Source of the DNA: Alteromonas sp. IB21
GTDB taxonomy: Bacteria; Pseudomonadota; Gammaproteobacteria; Enterobacterales; Alteromonadaceae
Reading direction: 5' to 3'
NCBI RefSeq assembly: GCF_016405965.1
Contig: NZ_JAEFCD010000011.1
Span: forward strand, 9,394-73,393
DNA: 64,000 bases
The notes under the pieces are model-generated. The model did no database searches and was not told the origin of the DNA. It worked only from the letters and a program-made list of their open reading frames with translations. The translations under genes were made by a program, and so were the position numbers. The stretch's first letter is position 1, and each line of letters opens with the position of its first letter. This document shows, in pieces, positions 10,301 through 18,921 of the stretch.

Positions 10301-11407
10301 TTAACGTGGGCGAAGGACAATGGTGTCGCTAGCGTAGTCGGTAGATATCTGTAAATTGTCGGCAAGGGCTGCAATAAGCGCGTCTACATCATTGGTATTG
10401 AATAGCCCCGCCACTTGCATATTGGCAAGGGCAGCATCGCCTAATACAACGGTTTTATCGGTATATCGGCTAACTTCTTCAATTACGTCAATTAAAGGCT
10501 CGCCGCGAAACACAATTTTGCCTTCCCGCCAGCTTAAATCATTCGCGATATCTTCATCTGACACTGTCTCGATGGTGCTGTTAGGCAAAGATAAAAGCGA
10601 CTTTTCACCTTGAACTAACGTCAGTGGCTGAGCCTGCGGTTTAATAATTGGATCAATAATGCTTTCGCCATTCGCTTTGTGAAGTGTATAGCTAGCGACT
10701 TCTACTACGCCTTCGGTAACTACCAGTTCAAGGTCGCCGCGATGATATTGCACATTAAATGCAGTACCAACTGCCTGTATAGCTTTACCTGCTGCAAGTA
10801 CATTGAGCGGGCGGGATTTGTCTTTCGCTACTTCGATATGAAGTTCGCCCTTCACGAGCTGAATAATCCGGGACGTATCCGTAAAGGCAATGTTCACTTG
10901 AGAATTCGTATTGAGCCAAAGTGTACTGCCATCCTCTAGAGCAATATTCTTGTGCTCTCCCGCTTTGGTCGAGGCTTGTAACGAGTAGTTAGCGGCTTGT
11001 GCAGCAGGTGCTGTTTGATGAGAAGGGGAGAATAAATTTATTCCCTGAAAGCTCAAGAATCCCACTACTAGAAACGAAGCAGCGATAGCTAATGGACCCT
11101 TCCATGACATTGTGTTGTCTGCCTTTTGCTTTACGTTAAGCTCAGGAGTATGAGGCACGATATCAGACAACTCGCTAAGCACAGACATTTTGTCCCACAA
11201 GGCAACCATTTCCAAGAAGGTGTCGCGATGCAAAGGCGTAGCAAGCCATGTTTTTAGTGCACGAGTTTCGCTGTCATCAAGCCCATTGTCTAACTTCACA
11301 AGCCATTCGCTGGCGGCATCAAGTGTACGTTCATCGCTGTTAAAGTGAACTACGTTACTGTTGCTATCCGATTTTTTGAAATTTGTATCGTTCGTTGAAC
11401 TATTCAT
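10301..11407 (-). CDS. FecR-type anti-sigma factor
   Basis: A single-pass inner-membrane regulator that passes a signal from an outer-membrane receptor to its ECF sigma factor, by analogy with E. coli FecR. In 368 residues I see an N-terminal cytoplasmic domain with the family pattern (ASEWLVKLDNGLDDSE then TWLATPLHRDTFLEMVALWDKM), one membrane segment (GPLAIAASFLVVGFLSFQGI), the central periplasmic FecR domain (AGEHKNIALEDGSTLWLNTNS, VGTAFNVQYH) and a C-terminal secretin/STN-like region (RGEPLIDVIEEVSRYTDKT). The start overlaps the sigma gene by 8 bases (ATGAATAG), so translation is coupled; a longer frame to 11461 lies inside that gene. The nearest receptor with an STN domain is divergent at 12201. 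Confidence 0.93.
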   Translation of the reverse strand: MNSSTNDTNFKKSDSNSNVVHFNSDERTLDAASEWLVKLDNGLDDSETRALKTWLATPLHRDTFLEMVALWDKMSVLSELSDIVPHTPELNVKQKADNTMSWKGPLAIAASFLVVGFLSFQGINLFSPSHQTAPAAQAANYSLQASTKAGEHKNIALEDGSTLWLNTNSQVNIAFTDTSRIIQLVKGELHIEVAKDKSRPLNVLAAGKAIQAVGTAFNVQYHRGDLELVVTEGVVEVASYTLHKANGESIIDPIIKPQAQPLTLVQGEKSLLSLPNSTIETVSDEDIANDLSWREGKIVFRGEPLIDVIEEVSRYTDKTVVLGDAALANMQVAGLFNTNDVDALIAALADNLQISTDYASDTIVLRPR

Positions 11408-11990
11408 GGGCGTCTCTCTTAATTTCCGCCGCGGTTTGTTGCCCACCACTTTGATAAACATTCGTCCGTGTCTGCGACGTCGTTTGTCGTCGCATAAACA
11501 AAGTGCATCGTTTTATACCTTCAGCAATATGCTTTTCCACGGTTTTTTCGCTTATCTCTAATTCTTGGGCAATCTCTTTAAGAGAGTAGCCATACACTTT
11601 CTTTAACACAAATGCGCGCCTGCACTGTTTGGGAAGGGCGCGCACTGCGTCGCAAAACAACTTAAACTCTTGCTGGGTAGCGTTGTTGTGAAATATCTCG
11701 TCTTCAACACCGCTAATTGCGCTTTCCAGCGCTGCCGCAACTTCTACGCTGTCGTCTACCATGCGTGTTTCTGCACGTTTTAAATGGTCGTAAGCTAAGT
11801 TTTTTGCGGTTCTAAATAAAAACGACTTGGGCTCTTTAATATGTTCAGTCGTTTTCGCCTGACACAAGCGCACATATGTATCCTGCAGTATGTCATCGAC
11901 TTCTTTAGGCGGCACTAGACGCGATAGCATTTTGGCCATCGAGCCGCGCGCCGACATATAGGCATTATGTATGGCTGTTTCTATGGGCAT
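11400..11990 (-). CDS. ECF-family RNA polymerase sigma factor (FecI-like)
   Basis: A 196-residue extracytoplasmic-function sigma factor. Region 2 is visible in DDILQDTYVRLCQAK and SFLFRTAKNLAYDHLKR, and region 4 in ALPKQCRRAFVLKKVYGYSLKEIAQELEISEKTVEKHI, the layout of FecI-like iron and nutrient sigma factors. The next gene, overlapping by 8 bases, is its FecR-type anti-sigma factor, and the divergent neighbour is a receptor with an STN signalling domain, so this is a cell-surface signalling set. Two copies of a GGGGGA-N15-CGTC element lie upstream on the same strand, suggesting autoregulation. I see no Fur box here, so iron is not implied. Confidence 0.95.
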   Translation of the reverse strand: MPIETAIHNAYMSARGSMAKMLSRLVPPKEVDDILQDTYVRLCQAKTTEHIKEPKSFLFRTAKNLAYDHLKRAETRMVDDSVEVAAALESAISGVEDEIFHNNATQQEFKLFCDAVRALPKQCRRAFVLKKVYGYSLKEIAQELEISEKTVEKHIAEGIKRCTLFMRRQTTSQTRTNVYQSGGQQTAAEIKRDAHE

Positions 11991-12019
11991 ATTTTTATTT
12001 TTTTTCGTTGTTACTTGTT

Positions 12020-12046
12020 AAGACGACAGCCACACTATTTTCCCCC
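12020..12046 (-). promoter_or_regulatory. Candidate ECF promoter of the sigma/anti-sigma genes
   Basis: On the minus strand GGGGGA (12046-12041), 13 bases, then GTCGTCTT (12027-12020), ending 30 bases before the sigma-gene ATG. The same two blocks at exactly the same spacing occur before the second receptor (21920-21946). The arrangement fits an ECF -35/-10 pair whose -10 contains CGTC. That the neighbouring sigma factor reads it is inference. Confidence 0.6.
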
Positions 12047-12140
12047 AGTATTTTAATCGTTATCGCTAAAAAATAAATTTGTTAATAGGTTGTATATAAT
12101 GCGTCGCTGGTTTACAACAACAGCATTCAAAAGAGAGTAG

Positions 12141-12168
12141 AATGACGCAGGCGCGTCAAAACTCCCCC
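12141..12168 (-). promoter_or_regulatory. Second candidate ECF promoter element
   Basis: GGGGGA (12168-12163), 15 bases, CGTC, again on the minus strand, keep the spacing of the other two copies but lack the full GTCGTCTT block (here GCGTCATT). It points toward the sigma gene, not toward the receptor at 12201, and overlaps a GACGC/GCGTC inverted repeat. It may be a second upstream promoter or a chance match. Confidence 0.35.
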
Positions 12169-12200
12169 AAAATCATAACAACAGTAGCGTAAGTACAAAT

Positions 12201-15200
12201 ATGCCTGCGGCTAATAACCCAAACAACTCATTAATCATGCTACCTTTTAAGCCCAAGGCTTTAACGGTGGCGCTTTGTATGGTGTCGTTGGGTACAAGCT
12301 ATTCAAGTAGTGCGCAGTCAGTAGTGCCCCATCAACAAGATGAGGTGATTGCTCAGGACGCGTCACCGCTACCGGCCATAGATTTTACTATCCCTGCTCA
12401 AAGCGCAGACGGCGCGATTATCGCCTTTGCCAATCAAGCGAACCTAACCGTTATATTCCCTTTCAATAAAGTAAGGCATATTTCTGCTAATGAAGTAAGT
12501 GGTAACTATACGCCCAAAGCTGCTATTGAAAAGCTTTTGTTGGGAACAGGCCTTGGTGCTGAAATCATAGATAGTACCCGCATTAAAATAGTGTCTACTG
12601 GTGATAGGGATAAGAATAGTCACTTACTCGGTCGCCTTTTAAGCGTCATTACTGCACAAGACGATAGCTTGGTAACAGTCCCTGATGCACAAGGCAGTTA
12701 CGATATCGAATACATAGAAGTGAGGGGGTTGCGCGCACGGGTCGCGCAATCGGTTGGCATTAAACGCAATGCAAACGTTATTATTGACACCATTCAGTCG
12801 GTAGATATGGGCAAGTTTCCCGATCAAAACTTGGCTGAGGCGCTGCAGCGAGTTACCGGGGTGTCTATTGACCGCGCAGAAGGAGAAGGGCAGCTCGTTA
12901 CAGTAAGAGGCTTTGGGCCTGAATTTAACCGGGTTCTGCTAAACGGTAGGCCCATGGCAACCGATAAACTTGGGCGTGAGTTCAGCTTTGACACACTAGC
13001 CTCTGAAATCGTCAGTAGTGTAACCGTACACAAGCAAAGCCAAGCGACTATGCAATCGGGCGGCATTGGCGCAACGATTGATGTTCAAACGGCAAAACCC
13101 CTGTCGTTTAAAGGGATGCGGGCAGCAGGTAGCGTCAAAATGCAGTACGATACCAATTCGCAACAATATGCGCCTTCTACTTCTGCTATGTTTAGCAACA
13201 CTTATTTAGACAATTCATTTGGCGTATTAGCCTCATTTACCCAACACAAACGGCAGGCTAGGCTAGAGGAAGCCCAGATCGATGGCTGGTTGGTAAATAC
13301 TAACGTACCCGAAAATCAGCTATCTAACGAAGCATCTACGCTGTATGTGCCTAGAAATTACGATCAAAGAGTGCGCTTCGACGATAGAACTCGAACGGGC
13401 GCTGCACTCGTTCTACAATATCGGCCTACCAACAAGCTAGAGCTTACCGCCGATTATTTGGGGTCGACATTTGATGTAGAGACCTCGGCAACCTCGATGG
13501 GGCATTGGTTTACTTCAAGTAACTTAGAAGATGTTGTGGTTGATGAAAACGGCACGGCGGTGGCTTTCTCACAAAACAGTGGCCATGCCACCGACTTTCA
13601 CGCCCGTACATTTAACCGTTCATCGACCTTAAAAAGCTTCGGTTTTGCAGCAAACTATATCGCAAGCGATAGAGTAATTGTCGATGCTGATTTGTCTTAC
13701 TCAATGGCCAATGTCGATGACAATAACGGAGAGGGCAATTCACTCTCGCTTATCGGTTATCTCAATCGTTCTTCCTTCGACCATACTCAGCAAAATATTC
13801 TGCCCGCTATATCGGGCTTTGAACAAGTCAACCCGCGTCAGGTCAATGCCCTTGGGGAGGCTGTGGGTGTGTCCCACTATTTAGACCCAGCCAACGGCCG
13901 TTCCCACGTTATGCTGCGCCGAGGATGGAGTATTGATGATGATATAGGCCAAGCAAAAATCAACGTAAGTGTGCTTGGTGATGAGAACTGGTTCAGTAAA
14001 ATTGACGTTGGCGCTGCGTTAACTCAGCGAGAAAAAGCCAATGAAAGAAGAGATAACGAAGCGGATGCGAGGCACTGCAGTTTTTGTGGCTACTTCGATT
14101 CACCAGATATTCCAGATAGCTTTCAAACCCTATTTGATGCAGGCGACGACTTTCTCGGGTCGGTAAGTGGGCATGAAAATATTCCTCATCAGTGGCTGCG
14201 GCACGATGGCGATACGCTGTTTCATTACCTGGAGAACGCTGGGAATGTCAGTTTAGCCGCTGAAACACGAGGCAGTTCTTTCGCGGTTAAAGAAACGGTG
14301 TATGCGGGGTATATTCAAGCCGCCATTGAAAAGGATTATGCGCCTTGGTTTATTGATGTGCATGCAGGGCTTCGCACTGAATATACCGACGTCGCGGTTA
14401 GTGGTGTTGACGAGCAGCTATCTGCGTTGGTTATTTTAGATCAAACCGAGCTGGGGCAAGAGTTTGGTGCGTCAGTAAGTATTGATGAAACATCAAGTTA
14501 TACCAACTTTTTGCCGAGTGTGAGCGTTAAGGCCAGTTGGTTAGATAGCTGGGTATTTCGCGGAGCATATAATCACAGTCTTACTCGCCCAACGTTAGAG
14601 CAAATGGCGCCAGGTGTTACCTATACCACTACGCGACAAGGGGGAGACTTGCGAGCTCGTATAGGCAATGCACAGCTATTGCCCTTTGAAGCAAAAAACA
14701 TTGATGTGGCCATTGAGCACTACTACCAGGAAAATAGCTATCTATCGGCGGGGTATTTTAGGAAAACGGTAGATAATTTTATTGTTAATGAGAGCAGTAC
14801 ACAAACCTTTAATAACGTGACCGACCCTAGTACAGGCGCAGATCCAAACGCGGCTGACGATGCTGATGCGTTAGCGCAATTTTCCGTAATATCTCCTCGC
14901 AACGGCGAATCGGCAACGGTTGAAGGCGTCGAGATTGCAATGCAGCATTTGTTTGGCGAGTCAGGGTGGGGAATACAGGCCAATGCGAGCTTTGTAGACA
15001 GTAACGCAGAGTTAGATACCGCCAACATTCGTTCAACCTTTGCGCTTACTGGGCTATCTGGCGCGAAAAATATGGTGCTGTTTTACGAGAAGGACGCCCT
15101 GCAGTGGCGTGTGGCCTGGAATCAGCGAGAGGGATTTTTACAGTCACTTAATCAAACGCAGAGCACCGAGCCCACCTTTGTGAGTCCTTACGAGCAATGG

Positions 15201-15365
15201 GATATGAGCATTTCATACCAGTTCAGCCCGAAGGTCGCGGTATTTTTTGAAGGCATAAATATTACCAACGAAACCGTGCATAAACGTGGCAGATTCAGTA
15301 ACCACCTTTTACTAGTGCAAGATGCTGGAGCCCGCTATGCGTTAGGCGTTAACATTACTTACTGA
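12201..15365 (+). CDS. TonB-dependent receptor with N-terminal STN signalling domain
   Basis: An outer-membrane transporter-transducer of 1054 residues. After a signal peptide comes an STN domain (about 60-131: PAIDFTIPAQSADGAIIAFA to DSTRIKIV), which in FecA-type receptors touches the FecR anti-sigma factor. The plug follows (FPDQNLAEALQRVTGVSIDR, ITVRGFGPEFN-like block), then a large barrel ending in the aromatic INITY. The divergent genes encode the matching sigma and FecR proteins. It is a close paralogue of the receptor at 18922-21828, which lacks STN: the barrel motifs HVMLRRGW and HKRGRFSNHLLLV are shared, as is a CxxCGY motif. The substrate is unknown. An internal ATG at 12237 would give a more typical signal peptide; neither start has a clear ribosome site. 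Confidence 0.94.
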   Translation: MPAANNPNNSLIMLPFKPKALTVALCMVSLGTSYSSSAQSVVPHQQDEVIAQDASPLPAIDFTIPAQSADGAIIAFANQANLTVIFPFNKVRHISANEVSGNYTPKAAIEKLLLGTGLGAEIIDSTRIKIVSTGDRDKNSHLLGRLLSVITAQDDSLVTVPDAQGSYDIEYIEVRGLRARVAQSVGIKRNANVIIDTIQSVDMGKFPDQNLAEALQRVTGVSIDRAEGEGQLVTVRGFGPEFNRVLLNGRPMATDKLGREFSFDTLASEIVSSVTVHKQSQATMQSGGIGATIDVQTAKPLSFKGMRAAGSVKMQYDTNSQQYAPSTSAMFSNTYLDNSFGVLASFTQHKRQARLEEAQIDGWLVNTNVPENQLSNEASTLYVPRNYDQRVRFDDRTRTGAALVLQYRPTNKLELTADYLGSTFDVETSATSMGHWFTSSNLEDVVVDENGTAVAFSQNSGHATDFHARTFNRSSTLKSFGFAANYIASDRVIVDADLSYSMANVDDNNGEGNSLSLIGYLNRSSFDHTQQNILPAISGFEQVNPRQVNALGEAVGVSHYLDPANGRSHVMLRRGWSIDDDIGQAKINVSVLGDENWFSKIDVGAALTQREKANERRDNEADARHCSFCGYFDSPDIPDSFQTLFDAGDDFLGSVSGHENIPHQWLRHDGDTLFHYLENAGNVSLAAETRGSSFAVKETVYAGYIQAAIEKDYAPWFIDVHAGLRTEYTDVAVSGVDEQLSALVILDQTELGQEFGASVSIDETSSYTNFLPSVSVKASWLDSWVFRGAYNHSLTRPTLEQMAPGVTYTTTRQGGDLRARIGNAQLLPFEAKNIDVAIEHYYQENSYLSAGYFRKTVDNFIVNESSTQTFNNVTDPSTGADPNAADDADALAQFSVISPRNGESATVEGVEIAMQHLFGESGWGIQANASFVDSNAELDTANIRSTFALTGLSGAKNMVLFYEKDALQWRVAWNQREGFLQSLNQTQSTEPTFVSPYEQWDMSISYQFSPKVAVFFEGINITNETVHKRGRFSNHLLLVQDAGARYALGVNITY

Positions 15366-15402
15366 GTGTATCTTGCATGCGACGCTAACAGCGCTTGGCG
15401 TC

Positions 15403-15585
15403 TTAGCTTTTCGGTGAAGCCTTTTCTAACGCTTCTATTTCTTTCCACAGTTGCTCAGATTGGGCAGTAAGCAAAGAATAGGTTTTTATGTCACCGTTTC
15501 GCTGGGCATGCATGGCTTTCTCAAGCAAGGCGTCATACTGCTTGCGCATCTTCTTTGATGGGTTGCTTTTAAATAGTCCAAACAT
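15403..15585 (-). CDS. Small DUF6435-like protein
   Basis: A 60-residue charged protein that begins MFGLFKSNPSKKMRKQYDALLEKAMHAQRNGD. I associate this pattern with the DUF6435 family, small proteins of unknown role common in marine gammaproteobacteria. The body should be mainly helical and possibly coiled-coil (heptad-like Leu and Ala, many Lys and Glu), and no membrane segment is present. The ATG chosen has AGGA 8 bases upstream; another ATG two codons earlier is only 2 bases from it. It lies convergent to the first receptor gene, 37 bases from its stop. Confidence 0.75.
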   Translation of the reverse strand: MFGLFKSNPSKKMRKQYDALLEKAMHAQRNGDIKTYSLLTAQSEQLWKEIEALEKASPKS

Positions 15586-15759
15586 CTTCATAATCCTAGA
15601 AAAAAGTGCTGAAACGCGCCCTAAAAGAAAGGGGGCTAAGTAGGCGCGCTTAAAACGATTGTTAGCGACTTAACGTTGAGACAGCTGCTTTCGATCACCT
15701 TTTTTCGTGAACAAACCTTCATGTTTAACAGGTTCAAACAGACAAAGGTTGATGCGAAT

Positions 15760-15788
15760 GCTGCTACTAATAAGGCTTCAGTAGCAGC
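15760..15788 (-). terminator. Hairpin after the halogenase/SapC/DUF6445 genes
   Basis: A perfect 9-bp stem (15760-15768 with 15780-15788) with an 11-base loop lies 30 bases after the DUF6445 stop. There is no T run on the minus strand, so it may end transcription only weakly or protect the 3' end. Confidence 0.4.
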
Positions 15789-15817
15789 CTTTGGCCTTAA
15801 ATAAGTGAAGCTACGGG

Positions 15818-16519
15818 TTAAAAAATAACACTGGCATTTGCGGTTAATCTGCTTTTTTTTACATCAACAGCGCCCGAAATATCGTTGGGTAAACACCCAC
15901 TATGTAGCAGGTTGGCGGGGTACAATACGGCGCGATTGTATTTAGGCGCAATGCGGCCAATTTGAGTAAACATGGCGGAATCACCATTGATATAGGCTTT
16001 AGGCGGCAGTCCGACGGTGGTGGCCTGGCGTTTTAAGGTTTTGAAATAACCTTCGTACTGGGCTGCATCAACGCGTTCTAAGCCGGTTTCAATATGCCGG
16101 TAAAATGCGGTGCCGCCCAAGGGGTCGTTGAAAAGATAGTGCACCAATGCCCACTCGTTATCCTTTTGCGTATCAATGTGCGGAATACATTGAATGGGCG
16201 ATAGACTTTTTGGGTCTTGATTAGCAATAGATAGTTGTACTAACGCTATCTGTGGCGGCTTTTCTACCCCAACATCCTGCATATCATTATGCGAAACAAG
16301 CTGGCTGAAAAGTGCGGGTAACGAGGTGTTTAGGTGTGCTTCATACCCCACAGGTGCGTGACTTCTCACGCCAGGGTAAAAATCGCCTTCTCGTTTTATG
16401 AATTGATGATGACTGGCTATGGTCTCAACCAAGCCATGCGGGTCTGGGATAAAATCATCAATTACAACAACGGGGGTGGCGCTCTCGCCAACCCTTATTA
16501 ATTCGTAGTTTGAAACCAT
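15818..16519 (-). CDS. DUF6445 family protein, probable Fe(II)/2-oxoglutarate oxygenase fold
   Basis: A 233-residue protein that I place in DUF6445, a family found with SapC and tryptophan-halogenase-like genes beside TonB receptors. The sequence shows what looks like the metal triad of 2-oxoglutarate oxygenases: PHIDTQ (HxD), then about 90 residues later YPANLLHSG (distal His), then SRLTANASVIF (an Arg that could bind 2-oxoglutarate). GGTAFYRH lies between, as in prolyl-hydroxylase-like proteins. That makes an oxygenase role plausible, but it is inference from motifs. The gene overlaps the sapC stop by 22 bases, so the two are translationally coupled. There is no signal peptide; it should be cytoplasmic. 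Confidence 0.8.
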   Translation of the reverse strand: MVSNYELIRVGESATPVVVIDDFIPDPHGLVETIASHHQFIKREGDFYPGVRSHAPVGYEAHLNTSLPALFSQLVSHNDMQDVGVEKPPQIALVQLSIANQDPKSLSPIQCIPHIDTQKDNEWALVHYLFNDPLGGTAFYRHIETGLERVDAAQYEGYFKTLKRQATTVGLPPKAYINGDSAMFTQIGRIAPKYNRAVLYPANLLHSGCLPNDISGAVDVKKSRLTANASVIF

Positions 16520-17241
16520 GCGTCTGCGTTTTTATTCGCCTTGTTCTTTTTGTCGATAAGGGCATAGATTTGTGCGTTCGACGCTACCATCGTGTAAATG
16601 CTTTGCAGCATGTGTCGTGCATGTAAATCGGCAATCGCGTCAGCGCTTAACGCGGCTAGCTTATCTTCGTCAATGGTATATAACCCTGTTATAGACGTTT
16701 TACTTTCGTTTTCAAAGGTAATATCCAGGGTAAGCGGTGTAATAAGATTATGCTGTTGTAGTGCAGCAATAAAGTGTTGGTTTTGCGTTTCACCGTCAAG
16801 AAGCTGGGCGAGTACTTGCTGCTTCTCTAACAAATAATTGCTGGGCTCTCCTGTGTTATCAAAAAGCGGCGTTCCCTTTTCTTCGCTTACGGAAGCGTTA
16901 TCCATATCAATGCACAGCACCCGGTCACTGCTGTCAGCGCCTTGTGCTTCTGTTCCTACATAAAAAGGCAAGCGTTCAAACTGCGCGGGAATATAAACTG
17001 CATCCCATTCACCTTGCTGCCAAAAGAGGTTTTCGTTTTCTTCAAAACCTAGCAAGGCAGATAAGCCAAATTGTCCAGAATCATTGAATTTGGTAATGAC
17101 TACGGGGTAGTGCACGATAAGTTTGCTAAGCTCTGACACCACTACCGGCACAAGGTGCTGATTGGCCCCTAGGGATAATGCGTCGTCGGTCACTTTAAGG
17201 CCTGAATGCAGCTTGTTATTAATGGCAACCATGTTTGTCAT
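16498..17241 (-). CDS. SapC family protein
   Basis: A 247-residue SapC-family protein. The name comes from a gene in the Campylobacter S-layer locus; no biochemical role is established. The typical core is present: HLVPVVVSELSKLIVHYPVVITK, then GLSALLGFEENENLF and YIPAQFERLPFYV, with VLCIDMDN and LFDNTGEPSNYL later. It has no signal peptide. AGGAC stands 6 bases before the ATG. It lies 27 bases after the halogenase-like gene and overlaps the DUF6445 gene, so the three form an operon. In other proteobacteria this trio recurs next to receptors for plant or algal carbohydrate uptake, which suggests but does not prove a nutrient role. Confidence 0.9.
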   Translation of the reverse strand: MTNMVAINNKLHSGLKVTDDALSLGANQHLVPVVVSELSKLIVHYPVVITKFNDSGQFGLSALLGFEENENLFWQQGEWDAVYIPAQFERLPFYVGTEAQGADSSDRVLCIDMDNASVSEEKGTPLFDNTGEPSNYLLEKQQVLAQLLDGETQNQHFIAALQQHNLITPLTLDITFENESKTSITGLYTIDEDKLAALSADAIADLHARHMLQSIYTMVASNAQIYALIDKKNKANKNADAWFQTTN

Positions 17242-17268
17242 ACGCCAGTCCTTTTTATTGTTTTACTG

Positions 17269-18837
17269 TTAAACGGCCTGCAGGCCGAATTGGTGAATTT
17301 TATTGATAAGCTCGCGATGCTTAGGCAGTTTCTCCACCGCCATGCTGCGCGCTTTCCTGTTCTGCATCAACTGCTGTTTGGCAAAGTCGGCATTTACCCA
17401 CTGCTGATGCGTACCTAGCTGAGAGGTAAAGCCCATACCGTACAGCACATACTGATAGCTTGCCGCAGGAAATACCTCATTATTGCTGGTGAAGTCTTTG
17501 TCACTAGGCGGGTGGTATTGCCACAACGCAAGTAATTCTTTTAATGAGTCAGGAATGGTGTGGCTATCGCGATTGTCTCGCCAAAATGGGCTGTCTTCTC
17601 GCTTACTCAGCATGTAATGCAGCTTTAAGAAGTCGATAATTCGCTGCCAACGATAAGAAAACGTGTCGTTGAAGCGCTTCGCCACAATATCCATCACAGC
17701 TCGGTTTGCTGGCAATTGCTCGGCAATCATTGAGGCCGATAATTCAACCAGTACAAGGGCCGAGGCTTCCAAAGGCTCCAGAAAACCCGCCGCTAAACCA
17801 ACCGCCACGCAGTTGTTCTGCCAAAAGCGCTGTCTGTGTCCGCTTTGAATGGTGATATCTTTTACGTTTATATCGTCTATACCATTTAAAGAACTGGTTT
17901 GGCGAACGTATGTGTCTAGGCGAGCATAGGCGTCATCTTTACTTTGGTGCCTGCTGGAATAGACGTGGCCTACGCCACGGCGCGACTGCAAACCAATATC
18001 CCAAATCCAACCGGCGTCTTGTGCGGTGGAAATAGTGTGTGAGGCGATAGGGCTTTGTGGCGTGTCGTAAGGTACGTGTACTGCCAACGCGCGGTCGATA
18101 AAAAGCACATCGTCGCAGGGAATAAACGGTACCTTGTAGTGTTCGCCAAGCAGCATAGACTTGAAGCCGGTACAGTCAACAAAAAGGTCGCCTTCTACTG
18201 TCACACCTTGCTCGGTATGAAGGGCTTTAATATCGCCGCTATCAAAGCTTTCGACGTGGTTAACATCGGCCAGCACATGTTGTACGCCTAATTTTTCAGT
18301 GCAATGCTTGGTTAAAAAGGCGGTAAATTTTCCTGCGTCTAGGTGATAAGCATAGTTTGCGGTGCCTGCAAACTCTGCGTGGCGTATGCTTTTAGGTGCA
18401 CAGCCTGCTTCGCATATTGCTTCTTGTACACACACAGCATGGGAAAAAGATTCGTTTAATTCTGGTGCTACCGTCTGCCAGTAAGGGCCTAAATTTGTTT
18501 GCGAAAACCCTTGCGGCAGCATAAGAGGGTGGTAGTAAAAATCGCTCTCTTCACCAGTGGTCCATTTAGCGAACTTTGCGCCTTGCTTGAATGTGGCGTC
18601 ACACTCTTTGATGAATGTAGTTTCGCTAATACCGAATGCAATTAACGTAGAGCGCATGGTAGGCCAGGTGCCTTCACCCACGCCAATAATAGGCACATTG
18701 GGGCTTTCTACTAAGGTTACTTTAATGTCTTTGCGGGTAGCGCACTGATGCTGCGCTGCAATACGACCAGCCGTAAGCCACCCTGCGCTGCCGCCACCGA
18801 CTACTACAATGTGCGTTATGGGAGTTGCTGTTGTCAT
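17269..18837 (-). CDS. Tryptophan-halogenase-like flavin-dependent protein
   Basis: A 522-residue member of the flavin-dependent halogenase family. The FAD-binding loop VVVGGGSAGW (11-20), the VGEGTWP block (53-59) and the lysine matching the catalytic Lys79 of PrnA (Lys88, in TFKQGAKFAKW) are present, as is FLEPLEASALVLVE. The hallmark WxWxIP is altered: here GWIWDIGLQSRRGVGHVYSS, with Gly for Pro. True halogenase activity is therefore unproven. The start is the ATG with AGGAA just upstream; the frame is open 11 codons further. It is the first gene after the TBDR terminator and heads the operon with sapC and the DUF6445 gene. No separate flavin reductase is nearby. Confidence 0.9.
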   Translation of the reverse strand: MTTATPITHIVVVGGGSAGWLTAGRIAAQHQCATRKDIKVTLVESPNVPIIGVGEGTWPTMRSTLIAFGISETTFIKECDATFKQGAKFAKWTTGEESDFYYHPLMLPQGFSQTNLGPYWQTVAPELNESFSHAVCVQEAICEAGCAPKSIRHAEFAGTANYAYHLDAGKFTAFLTKHCTEKLGVQHVLADVNHVESFDSGDIKALHTEQGVTVEGDLFVDCTGFKSMLLGEHYKVPFIPCDDVLFIDRALAVHVPYDTPQSPIASHTISTAQDAGWIWDIGLQSRRGVGHVYSSRHQSKDDAYARLDTYVRQTSSLNGIDDINVKDITIQSGHRQRFWQNNCVAVGLAAGFLEPLEASALVLVELSASMIAEQLPANRAVMDIVAKRFNDTFSYRWQRIIDFLKLHYMLSKREDSPFWRDNRDSHTIPDSLKELLALWQYHPPSDKDFTSNNEVFPAASYQYVLYGMGFTSQLGTHQQWVNADFAKQQLMQNRKARSMAVEKLPKHRELINKIHQFGLQAV

Positions 18838-18850
18838 ACTGTGTTCCTGA

Positions 18851-18881
18851 ATAAAAACTGTGGCTACCAAAGGGTAGCCAC
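18851..18881 (-). terminator. Terminator or attenuator between receptor and halogenase-like gene
   Basis: On the minus strand a perfect 9-bp stem (18881-18873 with 18868-18860), a four-base loop and a T-rich tract lie between the second receptor and the halogenase-like gene. A second, GC-only stem (18888-18893 with 18904-18909) precedes it. Partial read-through would give much receptor and less of the three enzymes. Confidence 0.8.
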
Positions 18882-18921
18882 GAATGTGGGGCCAACAAAT
18901 GCCGGCCCCAATTACGCGAAA

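Noticed and set aside
12078..12100. Possible sigma-70 promoter (TTGTTA and TATAAT) for the STN receptor
   Set aside because: The two boxes are only about 11 bases apart, far from the needed 16-18; no better -35 was found.
11990..12200. Fur box in the sigma/receptor divergent region
   Set aside because: No stretch approaches the Fur consensus; assigning iron control because of the FecI/FecR resemblance would be unsupported.
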